A program made the translations under genes and the position numbers. Shown one piece after another: positions 1 through 8,263 of a stretch of 64,000 nucleotides of DNA. The DNA comes from Exiguobacterium alkaliphilum 12/1 (GTDB taxonomy: Bacteria > Bacillota > Bacilli > Exiguobacteriales > Exiguobacteriaceae): contig NZ_JJMW01000022.1 of the NCBI RefSeq assembly GCF_000714435.1, positions 1 through 64,000 on the forward strand, read 5' to 3'. The notes under the pieces are model-generated. The model saw only the letters and a list, made by a program, of their open reading frames with translations. It ran no database searches and was not told the origin of the DNA. The number at the start of each line of letters is the position of its first letter. Positions within the stretch are counted from its first letter, which is position 1.

Positions 1-47
1 CATCGTTCAGTTTTCAAAGTTCGTCTGTCGCGCTTGGCGACTTTATT

Positions 48-77
48 AATCTATCACGTCGTCGTTCTCCCAGTCAA
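48..77 (-). promoter_or_regulatory. rrn-type promoter P2 (leftward, rRNA operon outside window)
   Basis: On the minus strand a -35 TTGACT (complement of 72-77) and a -10 TAGATT (complement of 48-53) are separated by 18 bases. Downstream, towards the left edge, lie a GTCGC/GCGAC hairpin and the string CTTTGAAAACTGAACGATG, which is typical of the precursor leader and spacers of Bacillota rRNA operons. In B. subtilis ygxA also lies beside an rRNA operon. That an rRNA operon begins just left of base 1 is inference. Confidence 0.6.
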
Positions 78-134
78 CAACTTTTTTCACAAATTGTTTT
101 TCTGAAATAATCTTTTGCCGTGACAACGTTTATA

Positions 135-163
135 ACTATAATCTCTAATTCCCACATCGTCAA
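135..163 (-). promoter_or_regulatory. rrn-type promoter P1 (leftward)
   Basis: On the minus strand TTGACG (complement of 158-163) and TATAGT (complement of 135-140) are spaced by exactly 17 bases, a near-consensus sigma-A promoter. Together with the second promoter about 85 bases downstream it makes the tandem P1/P2 layout usual for rRNA operons. There is no leftward protein gene between it and the window edge, so its product must lie outside. Confidence 0.6.
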
Positions 164-185
164 TAGAAAATTCATAAATAAATAA

Positions 186-219
186 AAAAAGTTGAGCCTC
201 GTCTCTCGAGGCCCAACCC
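186..219 (-). terminator. intrinsic terminator of the PstS-like gene
   Basis: GTTG-GCCTCG pairs with CGAGGC-CAAC around a short loop (about 192-218). On the minus strand it is followed by a T-rich run (the AATAAAAAAA at 181-190). It ends the leftward transcript of the 221-1405 gene and insulates it from the rrn-type promoters. Confidence 0.75.
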
Positions 220-220
220 A

Positions 221-1405
221 TTAGTCTTTAGCGAGTGGAACATACCCTGTTCTCTCTACGAGCGTCTGCCCTTCTTCCGAACCCATCCAGTCTAGGAAAG
301 GCTTGAACTCTTCATAACGATCCTCAGTCGTGATCGCATAAAACTCCGACGTAATCGGATACGTCCCATCGGCAATCGTTTCAACCGTCGGAGCCACACC
401 ATTCACTTGAACCAGTTTAATGTCATGGTCTTCAATCATCTCGGTCGCATAGAAGCGGAAAGAGAAGCCAATCGCATTTTTATGGTTTTGGTAAGCGGCC
501 GTCTGTTCGATGATGCCACCCATACCTTCCGGGACATCCTCGACCGGGGCGTCCATCAATTTCCGTTCACCCATCATTCGCTGCAAAGCAGTCTGACTTC
601 CGCTTCCTTCCGGCCGCTGAAACGCACGAATCGAGTCATTCTTACCACCGACTTCTTGCCAATTCCGAATATCCCCTGAATAGATTTGCTGAATCTCTTC
701 TAATTCAAGTGAGTCGACCGGATTGTCTTCATGGACAAAGAAGATGAACGCCTCACGTCCAATTGGTGTCATGTTGAACGCGACACCTTTTCGTTCCGCT
801 GCGGCGATTTGTTGATCTGAAGGGCCGGCGACAAAAATGATATCCGTTTTCCCATTAATCAATCGTTCATACGCTTCACCCGTTGTCGTTGAGACGACCG
901 CACTGTTCCCCCACTCGATATCGTACGGGTCATAGTCTCCTTGTGGATAGGTCGCCTCGACAAAAGAAGCATAGAGTGGGTAGAGCGCTGTCGCCCCATC
1001 GAGACGAGGTAGTTCTTCCTCGACCTTAAAGGAAGCCGGCGCATCCAGTTTTGCTAAATTGGATTCCGGTTTAAATGGACGGTAGTCTTGTAGCTCCACG
1101 CCCCGCTCTTCAATTCGCAGCCCCGCCGTATATACATAATAGCCTTTGACGGATGCGAACAAGACGACCGCGATGACCGTTCCAACCAAGCCGACGCGTT
1201 TTAAGTTTTGTTTGGAGAGTTTTGAGAAATCATATAGCGCAATGATCACAATCGCCAGTGCGGCGACAAACCAAAGCGTCCATATGATTGGACGCCCTCC
1301 CGCAATCGGGTCTCCCATAGTAAATATCGCGACCACGAAAGTTAAAAAAACAGTCGCAACGATGATGGATACACTACTTAATAGAAACTTTATCACTTTC
1401 ATCAA
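221..1405 (-). CDS. PstS-like phosphate-type substrate-binding protein with N-terminal membrane domain
   Basis: 394 residues. The C-terminal two thirds (about residue 130 onwards) resembles the PstS/PBP-like family of phosphate ABC transporters, including an EGSGSQTALQ stretch near residue 270 that corresponds to the anion-binding GSG loop. The N terminus is unusual: instead of a signal peptide with a lipobox Cys there are three hydrophobic stretches (about 7-29, 40-59 and 70-90), so the binding domain is probably held at the outer face of the membrane. No pstC, pstA or pstB is adjacent; the gene starts about 28 bases after ygxA and may be cotranscribed with it. ATG at 1405 or 1402 both fit the GGGG-type ribosome site. 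The ligand is not shown by the sequence; phosphate is a family-based guess. Confidence 0.7.
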   Translation of the reverse strand: MMKVIKFLLSSVSIIVATVFLTFVVAIFTMGDPIAGGRPIIWTLWFVAALAIVIIALYDFSKLSKQNLKRVGLVGTVIAVVLFASVKGYYVYTAGLRIEERGVELQDYRPFKPESNLAKLDAPASFKVEEELPRLDGATALYPLYASFVEATYPQGDYDPYDIEWGNSAVVSTTTGEAYERLINGKTDIIFVAGPSDQQIAAAERKGVAFNMTPIGREAFIFFVHEDNPVDSLELEEIQQIYSGDIRNWQEVGGKNDSIRAFQRPEGSGSQTALQRMMGERKLMDAPVEDVPEGMGGIIEQTAAYQNHKNAIGFSFRFYATEMIEDHDIKLVQVNGVAPTVETIADGTYPITSEFYAITTEDRYEEFKPFLDWMGSEEGQTLVERTGYVPLAKD

Positions 1406-1433
1406 TCATACAATCCCCATTCTCATTCTATTC

Positions 1434-2300
1434 TTAAGAAATTTCATACGCGATTGCTTCAACCCCGACGCCCTTCGTCGGACGCGCAACTGCCCGGACA
1501 TAGCCTTTCCGGACAAGGAAACTAATGATGCTCCCTAAATCGACACGTAACTCTTGCAAGTCCGGGTGTTCCATTAGTTCTGAGAATGACCATGGTTCTT
1601 CTTGTCGTTGCATGACTTGAAGCAACAACAGTGTTCCCGGCAACACTTTCGATTGAATCAAGTGCTCCATCCCAATGATAACGAGATGAATGCGCTGTTC
1701 GAGCTCTTCGCCCCCGCTCACAAGCTCTTCGTGTAGCTTATACACTTCTAAATCTAATTTTCGGACTTGTTTCCATAAGATAATCTCCGGATGAATGCCG
1801 GCCTCTAAAATCGACAACCGCGCCAAGTGCGTCAAGGCATGATGGATTTGCGTGAATGCGTCTTGATATTCTCCTTGTAAAAACAAACTGCGGCCGTCTT
1901 CGAACCGTCTGAGCAGTTTCGCGAACGCAAGCGAGAGTTGGAGACGTTGTTCTTCATTTGAGAAGTTGCGCAATCGCTGCCGAAGTTCTAGTAAGAATTC
2001 ATTTCTCTCAAATAACACCATACCGTCCTCTATCCAATGAATGGCACGTCGATTTTCATTCAAGACAATCCAGCGATCCATCATCGAATCGCTCACAACG
2101 TGAAGGACAATTTTTTCTTGCCCGATTTGATAGTGTTTCACCGTCCAAAACGGATCGTCTTTCGCCTCGATAACAATCAACAGCCGATCCGATTGATCAG
2201 TCAACGGATCTCTCGGTCGCTTTTTCTTCACCTCGATAATCCCGAGCGTTGTTTTCAAGGCTGCATATTCTGAATAAATCGTTCGTGTGGCGTATTCCAT
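1434..2300 (-). CDS. ygxA: YgxA-like nucleotidyltransferase-family protein
   Basis: 288 residues from ATG at 2300, which has AAGGGG and AAGGTG upstream; an in-frame upstream ATG at 2348 has no good ribosome site. The N-terminal half looks like the degenerate nucleotidyltransferase fold of B. subtilis YgxA (short E/D-containing strands, the segment DRWIVLNENRRAIHWIEDG matches the family), followed by a helical region with HALTHLARLSILE. The function of YgxA is not known to me. Position next to ygzB and perR is the same as in B. subtilis, where ygxA also borders an rRNA operon, and this supports the assignment. Confidence 0.75.
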   Translation of the reverse strand: MEYATRTIYSEYAALKTTLGIIEVKKKRPRDPLTDQSDRLLIVIEAKDDPFWTVKHYQIGQEKIVLHVVSDSMMDRWIVLNENRRAIHWIEDGMVLFERNEFLLELRQRLRNFSNEEQRLQLSLAFAKLLRRFEDGRSLFLQGEYQDAFTQIHHALTHLARLSILEAGIHPEIILWKQVRKLDLEVYKLHEELVSGGEELEQRIHLVIIGMEHLIQSKVLPGTLLLLQVMQRQEEPWSFSELMEHPDLQELRVDLGSIISFLVRKGYVRAVARPTKGVGVEAIAYEIS

Positions 2301-2470
2301 CGTCACCTTGACCCCTTCTTTCTCATTGTGAACACTTCGTCCACACAAGTATCTACTCTGCTACGAAATTGATTCGCCTTGTTTATAAAATTCTCCTGCC
2401 ATTGAACGCACGAACTTCTCACCGCTCGATAGATAAGATATAGTAAAGGCAGACATGGAGGGATTGTGGA

Positions 2471-2830
2471 ATGAAAAAACGGGGGAATAAAATCAACCGA
2501 GCTCGGAACGTCGCGCTATTGCTCATCTTCGGCGGAATCGGTGTCATGTACCTCGGGTTGCTCGCGAAGAACATCACGTGGCTGATGATTATTTTCATGT
2601 TACTCGGTTTCTTGATGGTGTTATCGAGTTCTGCCCTTTACTTCATCATCGGAATGGCATCGACGAAAGCAATCATCGTCACGTGCCCGAATTGTGAGAG
2701 AGAGACAAAGATGCTCGGCCGCGTCGATTTATGTATGCATTGCGACGAGCCATTGACGATTGATCGCTCATTAGAAGGAAAAGAGTTTGACGAAAAGTAT
2801 AACAAACGCCAATCCGGGCAACACGATTAA
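2471..2830 (+). CDS. ygzB: YgzB family (UPF0295) membrane protein
   Basis: 119 residues, ATG preceded by GGAGGG. Two hydrophobic segments (about 14-32 and 38-62) are followed by a cytoplasmic or external tail with CPNC and CMHC, a two-pair Cys arrangement (CPNCERE ... CMHCDEPL) typical of a small zinc ribbon. This matches the UPF0295 family including the conserved tail ending LEGKEFDEKYN. A TATAGT -10 lies at about 2438-2443. Role unknown; it sits convergent to perR in the order seen in B. subtilis. Confidence 0.8.
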   Translation: MKKRGNKINRARNVALLLIFGGIGVMYLGLLAKNITWLMIIFMLLGFLMVLSSSALYFIIGMASTKAIIVTCPNCERETKMLGRVDLCMHCDEPLTIDRSLEGKEFDEKYNKRQSGQHD

Positions 2831-2862
2831 AAAACACATCCGCGTGTCGGATGTGTTTTTTA
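2829..2862. terminator. bidirectional terminator between ygzB and perR
   Basis: AAAAAACACATCCG and CGGATGTGTTTTTT form a 14-base perfect stem with a four-base loop, flanked by A and T runs so that it works in both directions. It overlaps both stop codons. Confidence 0.9.
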
Positions 2863-3303
2863 ATGTGTATGCGTTTGTTCAGCCTGGCACGTCGGACATG
2901 TCCCGTACACTTCAAGACGGTGACGATCGACTTTGAAGCCGGTCAACTGAGAAGCGACCGCTTCAATCTCATCGAGTACCGGGTAGTTGAAGTCGACGAC
3001 TTTTCCGCACGTATCACAGATAATGTGATAGTGACGCGAAGTGACGAAATCAAATCGGCTCGAGGCATCTCCATAGTTCATTTCTTGAACGAGTCCAATC
3101 TCTTTGAAGACGCGCAAGTTATTATATACCGTGGCGACACTCATGTTCGGAAAACGTCCCGATAGCGCCTTGTAAATATCATCCGCCGTCGGATGACTGT
3201 GCTCCGTGACGAGGTACTCCAAAATGGCCTGGCGCTGAGGCGTCATTCTGACTCCATGTTCTCGGAGCGACTGAACAGCATGGTCAAGCATCTCGCTTCC
3301 CAC
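2860..3303 (-). CDS. perR: PerR peroxide-sensing repressor (Fur family)
   Basis: 147 residues. The regulatory-metal ligands of B. subtilis PerR are all present at identical numbers: H37, D85, H91, H93 and D104; the structural zinc Cys are C96, C99, C136 and C139. D104 (rather than Glu) is the residue that distinguishes Fe-responsive, peroxide-sensing PerR from Fur. Winged-helix DNA-binding part is roughly residues 10-83. GTG start at 3303 fits a GAGGG site seven bases upstream and keeps the ligand numbering. It would repress oxidative-stress genes and be inactivated by metal-catalysed oxidation of H37/H91. Divergent from the hemL-type gene; two TTAGAAT half-sites (3325-3331, 3348-3354) in its upstream region are only weakly like a Per box. 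Confidence 0.93.
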   Translation of the reverse strand: MGSEMLDHAVQSLREHGVRMTPQRQAILEYLVTEHSHPTADDIYKALSGRFPNMSVATVYNNLRVFKEIGLVQEMNYGDASSRFDFVTSRHYHIICDTCGKVVDFNYPVLDEIEAVASQLTGFKVDRHRLEVYGTCPTCQAEQTHTH

Positions 3304-3483
3304 GTCAATCCCTCATTTCTTCTATTAGAATTCATGCGAAATGTTAGTTAGAATTAACCTATTTCTTACATAGTAATCTTTATAAATAGTGTACTGATTT
3401 CTAAAGCAGTCGTCAAACGTCGAGCTTAAGCGGTTGACGGCTATGATACAATAAGTGCGAATTTGTAAAAGGAGGCAATACAT

Positions 3484-4782
3484 ATGTCAACATCATCTAC
3501 CCGGAAACAGTCAGACGTCTTGTACGAAGAGGCACAGACCCACATCGTCGGTGGCGTCAACAGTCCTTCACGCTCGTTTAAGGCCATTGGCGGCGGCGCT
3601 CCCGTCTATATGGAGCGCGGGGAAGGGGCATATTTTTATGATGTGGATGGCAATCGCTATATCGACTATTTAGCGGCTTACGGTCCAATCATCACCGGTC
3701 ACGCCCACCCGCACATTCATCGCGCCTTGATGGAGGCGTCGTCAAAAGGACTGCTTTACGGGACACCCCACGCCCTTGAAGTCGATTTTGCGAAGAAATT
3801 GAAAGCTGCCATCCCATCGATGGATAAAGTCCGGTTCACCAACTCCGGGACGGAAGCCGTCATGACGACGATCCGGGTTTCCCGTGCCTACACCGGACGC
3901 GAACTCGTCGTCAAGTTCAGCGGTTGCTACCATGGCCACTCAGACTTGATGCTCATCGCCGCAGGAAGCGGTCCGGCGACACTCGGCTCACCAGATTCTG
4001 CCGGTGTCACACGTGCGACCGCCAAAGAAGTCATCACCGTCCCGTTCAATGACGTCGAGGCGTTCCGTAACATGATGAACGAATGGGGCGAACAAGTCGC
4101 TTGCGTCCTCGTCGAGCCGATCGTCGGGAACTTCGGCATCGTAGAACCAAAACCAGGTTTCCTCCAAGCCGTCAACGACATCACCCATGAACATGGCGCC
4201 CTCGTCATCTATGATGAGGTCATCACGGCGTTCCGCTTCACATACGGTAGCGCGCAACAAGTGTACGGCATTGAGCCAGACATGACGGCACTCGGAAAAG
4301 TGATCGGTGGCGGATTGCCAATCGGTGCTTATGGCGGGAAAGCTGAAATCATGGAGACCGTCGCGCCGCTCGGCCCTGCGTACCAAGCCGGGACGATGGC
4401 CGGAAACCCTGCTTCGATGGCGACCGGGATCGCCTGCCTTGAAGTGTTGGAACAGCCGGGCGTCTATGAGAAACTCGACGCCCTCGGCGCCCGGCTCGAG
4501 GCCGGAATTCGCGAGGCGGCAAACACACACGGTGTGACGATCACCCTCAACCGCTTGAAAGGGGCGCTCACGGTCTACTTCACAGACGAAATCGTCACCG
4601 ACTATGACGGTGCCGAAAAGTCGGACGGCGAAGTGTTCGGCCGTTTCTTCAAGCTCATGCTCGAGAATGGCGTCAACCTGGCCCCTTCGAAATACGAGGC
4701 CTGGTTCTTGACGACAGAACATACGGAACAAGATATCGACGAGACGATCGCCGCGGTCAACCGCGCGTTCGCCGAACTATAA
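3484..4782 (+). CDS. hemL: glutamate-1-semialdehyde 2,1-aminomutase
   Basis: 432 residues with AAAGGAGGC seven bases before ATG. PLP-dependent fold type I enzyme of tetrapyrrole synthesis that converts glutamate-1-semialdehyde to 5-aminolevulinate. Seen in the sequence: GGVNSPSR near the N terminus, [10 protein letters not shown] (about 115-125), the cofactor Asp in YDEVITAFR and the Schiff-base Lys in [15 protein letters not shown]. Length is the family norm. By position next to perR it corresponds to the second B. subtilis copy, gsaB, rather than the hemAXCDBL copy, so another hemL is expected elsewhere in the genome. Confidence 0.92.
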   Translation: MSTSSTRKQSDVLYEEAQTHIVGGVNSPSRSFKAIGGGAPVYMERGEGAYFYDVDGNRYIDYLAAYGPIITGHAHPHIHRALMEASSKGLLYGTPHALEVDFAKKLKAAIPSMDKVRFTNSGTEAVMTTIRVSRAYTGRELVVKFSGCYHGHSDLMLIAAGSGPATLGSPDSAGVTRATAKEVITVPFNDVEAFRNMMNEWGEQVACVLVEPIVGNFGIVEPKPGFLQAVNDITHEHGALVIYDEVITAFRFTYGSAQQVYGIEPDMTALGKVIGGGLPIGAYGGKAEIMETVAPLGPAYQAGTMAGNPASMATGIACLEVLEQPGVYEKLDALGARLEAGIREAANTHGVTITLNRLKGALTVYFTDEIVTDYDGAEKSDGEVFGRFFKLMLENGVNLAPSKYEAWFLTTEHTEQDIDETIAAVNRAFAEL

Positions 4783-4818
4783 AGAAACGGAGATGCCGCG
4801 GCATCTCCGTTTCTTTAT
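4783..4818. terminator. bidirectional terminator
   Basis: AAAGAAACGGAGATGCC and its complement form a near-perfect palindrome with A and T tails. It serves both the hemL-type gene and the convergent SgrR-like gene and overlaps the end of the latter. Confidence 0.9.
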
Positions 4819-6452
4819 AGCGATGGTCGAATCCAAAGCTGCTCGTAGCGCGGATGACCATAGATGTCGATCGGCACATCGCCGAGGAAACTCGGGAATC
4901 GTCGTTCGCGGGCCACATGATAAAGCGGGACGACGTACGCTTGCTCGGTCACGTAACGTTCGACTTCACGATGAAGGTGCGGCCAGACGTCCAAATCGAC
5001 TTGATGATATCGGTCCATCATCGTCCGAAGCGTCGCGTCTTCACCGAGCAACTTCCCGACAAGCGATAACTCGCTCGTCATGAACGCCAGAAACGCCAAG
5101 TCGCGGTCTTCATTCATCATCTCGCCACAAAGGATGATGTCGGCGCGCCGGAGCGTCTCTTCCTCGAACAAGACGGACAACGTATACACTTCTGTCTCCA
5201 CGGTGAAACCCGCAAACGTCAATTGTTGTGCAATCAAGTTGGCGTCTTCCGTCGCCGTCGCGTAAGGCAAATGCAAGAGACGGATCGGACGCACATCGAT
5301 GCGGTCTTCCGCTTCTCGCTTCACTTCTTGACTCGCTTCTGGGAAAAAGCCATGGGCGACTTGATGCCGCTCTCCGCCTAATGCGACGAGTGCCGTTTTG
5401 TCGATGGTACGGAGAATCGCTCGCCGAACGTCCGGGGCGTCCTTCAACCAAGAATGCCTCATGTTGAAGACGGCGTAACGCGCCCCAGCTTCGGCGACCC
5501 ATTTCACGAGGCGATGGTCGTCTCGCATGCTCCATTCGGCGTGGTCCGCCTCCGAGAACGTCACGAACTCGACGACATCCAACGACGGCCGCGGACGCAA
5601 GCCCCGTTCGAACGCTTGGAAACGCGTGACGTCTTCGGACACACGTTCGAGTTTGAACGGCCCTGTCCCGACCGTCCCCTCAAACCCTTTATACGAAATC
5701 GAGGCGGGCGTCTGCGCTAAGAGCCGCTCGATGTAACCACCGTGCGCAGATGTATAGATGTCGACGATAAAAGGAGCCGGTGAATCGACTCGCTCGATTG
5801 GCGCGAACAGCCACCGTTGTTTCCCGTATCGCAACAATCGGTTGAGCGAGTAGACGATCTCATTCGCCGAGAGCGACATCCCGTTATGGAACAGTACCCC
5901 TTTTCGGATATATAAGCGAAAACCGAAACGTGTTGCTTCTATATGATGGGCGAGCGATGGTCGGATGACATTCCCGTCCCATTCGAACAACCGGTCGAAC
6001 AGGTGGCGGGCGAGCGACGCCTCCATCGCGATGTGGATATCGAGCGGGTCGAGCGAGGCGAGCGCTCTCGTTCGCGGGAAGATGAAACGATCCTCTTCCG
6101 TCTGTTCGAAGCCGAATCGCCCCCAGATGTGAGCCTGGATTTTCTCTCGCAACAGCGGCGGCCATTCCCACTCTAGCCATTTTGCCGCCTCGGCCATCGT
6201 GATGCGGGCGAACGTCGTATCTACCCAAGTCGTCAACACCTGATTAAACGACGGCGCGAACTGAATGACGGACTCGTGCCCCCTGCCCCGGCCCGGGCGA
6301 TACTCGACCCATCCGGACTGCGCCCACACGTTCACGTCTCGCTTGATTTGTTTTTCACTATACCCCGTGGCGTTGACCGCTTCGCGTAACGTCACGTCCT
6401 CTCGGTCCCGCTCGATGGCATAGCGATAGATGGAAACAAGCTTCGGATTCAT
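4815..6452 (-). CDS. SgrR-like regulator fused to a family 5 solute-binding domain
   Basis: 545 residues. Residues 1-110 are a winged-helix domain of the SgrR_N type (LREAVNATGYSEKQIKRDV, then a basic wing RPGRGRGHES), and about 150-500 resemble family 5 extracellular solute-binding proteins (dipeptide/oligopeptide type) but without a signal peptide, so the binding domain is a cytoplasmic sensor. This is the architecture of E. coli SgrR, which responds to sugar-phosphate stress. It is divergent from an MFS transporter, as SgrR is from the setA region. AAGGGGGAG precedes ATG at 6452. The effector is unknown; autoregulation through the shared 93-base gap is likely. Confidence 0.8.
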   Translation of the reverse strand: MNPKLVSIYRYAIERDREDVTLREAVNATGYSEKQIKRDVNVWAQSGWVEYRPGRGRGHESVIQFAPSFNQVLTTWVDTTFARITMAEAAKWLEWEWPPLLREKIQAHIWGRFGFEQTEEDRFIFPRTRALASLDPLDIHIAMEASLARHLFDRLFEWDGNVIRPSLAHHIEATRFGFRLYIRKGVLFHNGMSLSANEIVYSLNRLLRYGKQRWLFAPIERVDSPAPFIVDIYTSAHGGYIERLLAQTPASISYKGFEGTVGTGPFKLERVSEDVTRFQAFERGLRPRPSLDVVEFVTFSEADHAEWSMRDDHRLVKWVAEAGARYAVFNMRHSWLKDAPDVRRAILRTIDKTALVALGGERHQVAHGFFPEASQEVKREAEDRIDVRPIRLLHLPYATATEDANLIAQQLTFAGFTVETEVYTLSVLFEEETLRRADIILCGEMMNEDRDLAFLAFMTSELSLVGKLLGEDATLRTMMDRYHQVDLDVWPHLHREVERYVTEQAYVVPLYHVARERRFPSFLGDVPIDIYGHPRYEQLWIRPSL

Positions 6453-6466
6453 CGGACTCCCCCTTA

Positions 6467-6525
6467 AAAGTGGACATCTCCACTTTATTTGTCTCTTTTT
6501 TCCAAGTGTAGTCCACGTTTAAAGT
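6467..6525. promoter_or_regulatory. candidate operator between sgrR-like and MFS genes
   Basis: A perfect inverted repeat AAAGTGGA-CATC-TCCACTTT lies at 6467-6486. A diverged copy (AAGTG ... TCCACGTTT) follows at 6504-6520. Both share the half-site GTGGAC in the same relative setting. Position between two divergent genes, one of them a DNA-binding protein, suggests the binding site of the SgrR-like regulator; this is inference. Confidence 0.55.
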
Positions 6526-6545
6526 AGGTGCAAGGAGGTGCTCAC

Positions 6546-7778
6546 ATGAAATTTAAAGATTTTCCTACAAACGTCCGACTCCGGCTCGTCTGCGGCTTTT
6601 TTATCCGCATCGTCGGTTCGGCTATCTTCCCCTTCATGGCTTTATACTTTTCAGCAGAACTCGGCAAAATCGCCGCCGGGATCATCATGACATCTTTTGT
6701 CATCGTCGGGTACGTCACCGGCTTGTTCGGTGGGTACTTCTCGGACCGGTTCAATCGAAAACACGTCTTGCAAATCGGGCAAGTCGTTCAAATTTTATGC
6801 TTCATCGGCATGACGGTCGCGATTCACCCCTCGAACAACTGGGCACTCGCCGTCGCCGTCCTTTACTTCGGTCATGCGATTTCAAACGGATTGAACTATC
6901 CGGCGCTCGAGGCGATCGTTATCGACTCGATGGAAGAATCGAATCGAAAAGCGATTTACGTGTATGACTACTGGCTTGTCAACTTGGCCATCGCAGGCGG
7001 GGTCATGCTCGGCGGGTTGTTCTATCGCGATCATCGCTTCGCCTTATTCGTCGGGATGACGCTCGTCTTACTCATCACGACACTCGTCCTGCAGCGGTAT
7101 CTCGTCGATTCGTATACCGGTAACCGCGCCACACCGGCGAACCCGATCGTCGGAGTCATCACGAACTACCGGATCGCCCTCGCCGACCGGCGTTGGATGC
7201 TGTTTGTCCTCGGCAGCATGCTCGTCTTCTCGACCGAGTTCCATATGGCGAACTATATCGGTGTTCACCTCGCCGAGACGTTTCAAGAACGAACGATTGT
7301 CGGTGTCCCATTTGACGGGGTGCGGATGATGGCGTTCATGCAACTCGAGAACACGCTCCTCGTCGTCGCAATCACGTTCGCCGTCACCGCCTTCGTCAAA
7401 CGTTTCCGCGAGAAACACGTGTTCTTTATCGGTCTCGCGTTATACGTCACCGCATTCGCGGCAATCACGTCAATGAGCTCATTTTTCGTCTTGGCCGTCC
7501 TCGCCGTCGTCTTCACGGTCGGGGAACTCCTTTATTCTCCTATTCGCCAAGTGAAGCAAGTCGATTTGCTCGACCCGGAACGGCGGGCCTCATATTTGGC
7601 GTTCGGCGGATTGACGTTCCACGGGGCCAAACTCGTGGCCGCTGCCGGCATCGTCGTCGGTGCGTTCATCGGACCGGTCTTCATGAGCGGCTACATCTTC
7701 GCTTTCGGCGCGCTTGGAGGATATTTGTATTACTTGTCTCTCTACAAGATGGCGTCGACCCGACAACTGGCGGCATGA
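6546..7778 (+). CDS. MFS transporter, drug or sugar efflux type
   Basis: 410 residues from ATG 6546, eight bases after AAGGAGGTG; an in-frame GTG at 6528 includes that ribosome site and is rejected. About 12 hydrophobic segments; the loop between segments 2 and 3 has the MFS signature GGYFSDRFNRKHVL. It faces the SgrR-like gene, and by analogy with E. coli SgrR/SetA it may export the compound sensed by that regulator. The substrate cannot be read from the sequence. Confidence 0.8.
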   Translation: MKFKDFPTNVRLRLVCGFFIRIVGSAIFPFMALYFSAELGKIAAGIIMTSFVIVGYVTGLFGGYFSDRFNRKHVLQIGQVVQILCFIGMTVAIHPSNNWALAVAVLYFGHAISNGLNYPALEAIVIDSMEESNRKAIYVYDYWLVNLAIAGGVMLGGLFYRDHRFALFVGMTLVLLITTLVLQRYLVDSYTGNRATPANPIVGVITNYRIALADRRWMLFVLGSMLVFSTEFHMANYIGVHLAETFQERTIVGVPFDGVRMMAFMQLENTLLVVAITFAVTAFVKRFREKHVFFIGLALYVTAFAAITSMSSFFVLAVLAVVFTVGELLYSPIRQVKQVDLLDPERRASYLAFGGLTFHGAKLVAAAGIVVGAFIGPVFMSGYIFAFGALGGYLYYLSLYKMASTRQLAA

Positions 7779-7831
7779 CGTTTAACCTTTTGCTTGAGCG
7801 GTAACTACGAAGAGTGAAGGAGGCGATGTTT

Positions 7832-8248
7832 ATGCCAGCAATCGTATTGTTCGACGGGGACTGCAATTTTTGTGATGCGAGTGTCCAATTCATTCTGAAT
7901 CGTGACACGAAAGGTCACTTTCATTTTGCATCGCTTCAAGGCGAAGCCGGAAAAGCGTTACGGACCCGGCACCGGATTCCAGAAGCCATCGATAGTATCG
8001 TGCTTTTGAAAGATGGTGTCCCTTATCTCAAGTCAGATGCGGCCATCCGGATTGCAGAAGGGTTGGATGGGGGATGGCGTTGGCTCGGGCTCATCCGTAT
8101 CGTACCGAGACCGCTTCGCGATTTCGGATACGACGTCATTGCCAAAAATCGCTACAAATGGTTCGGAATGAAAGAGACGTGTAAACTTCCGACACCAGAA
8201 GAACGGAGTCGGTTCCTCGATCAACAGACAAACCCGCCAACCTCTTGA
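7832..8248 (+). CDS. DCC family thiol-disulfide oxidoreductase-like protein (DUF393)
   Basis: 138 residues from ATG 7832, eight bases after AAGGAGG. The N terminus carries the family hallmark DGDCNFCDASVQFI (DxxCxxC, residues about 9-22), followed by the usual DSIVLL and YLKSDAAIRIAEGL blocks. Homologous to B. subtilis YuxK. Thioredoxin-like redox role is predicted for the family; the actual partner is unknown. Only about 50 bases separate it from the MFS gene, so the two may be cotranscribed. Confidence 0.85.
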   Translation: MPAIVLFDGDCNFCDASVQFILNRDTKGHFHFASLQGEAGKALRTRHRIPEAIDSIVLLKDGVPYLKSDAAIRIAEGLDGGWRWLGLIRIVPRPLRDFGYDVIAKNRYKWFGMKETCKLPTPEERSRFLDQQTNPPTS

Positions 8249-8263
8249 AGGTGGCGGGTTTTC
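8230..8263. terminator. bidirectional terminator
   Basis: AACCCGCCA pairs with TGGCGGGTT around ACCTCTTGAAGG, followed by TTCTT. It overlaps the end of the DCC gene and abuts the stop codon of the convergent 8264-9412 gene. Confidence 0.8.

Noticed and set aside
3325-3354. Per box in front of perR
   Set aside because: Two TTAGAAT half-sites are present but neither is part of a 7-1-7 palindrome; match too poor to call.
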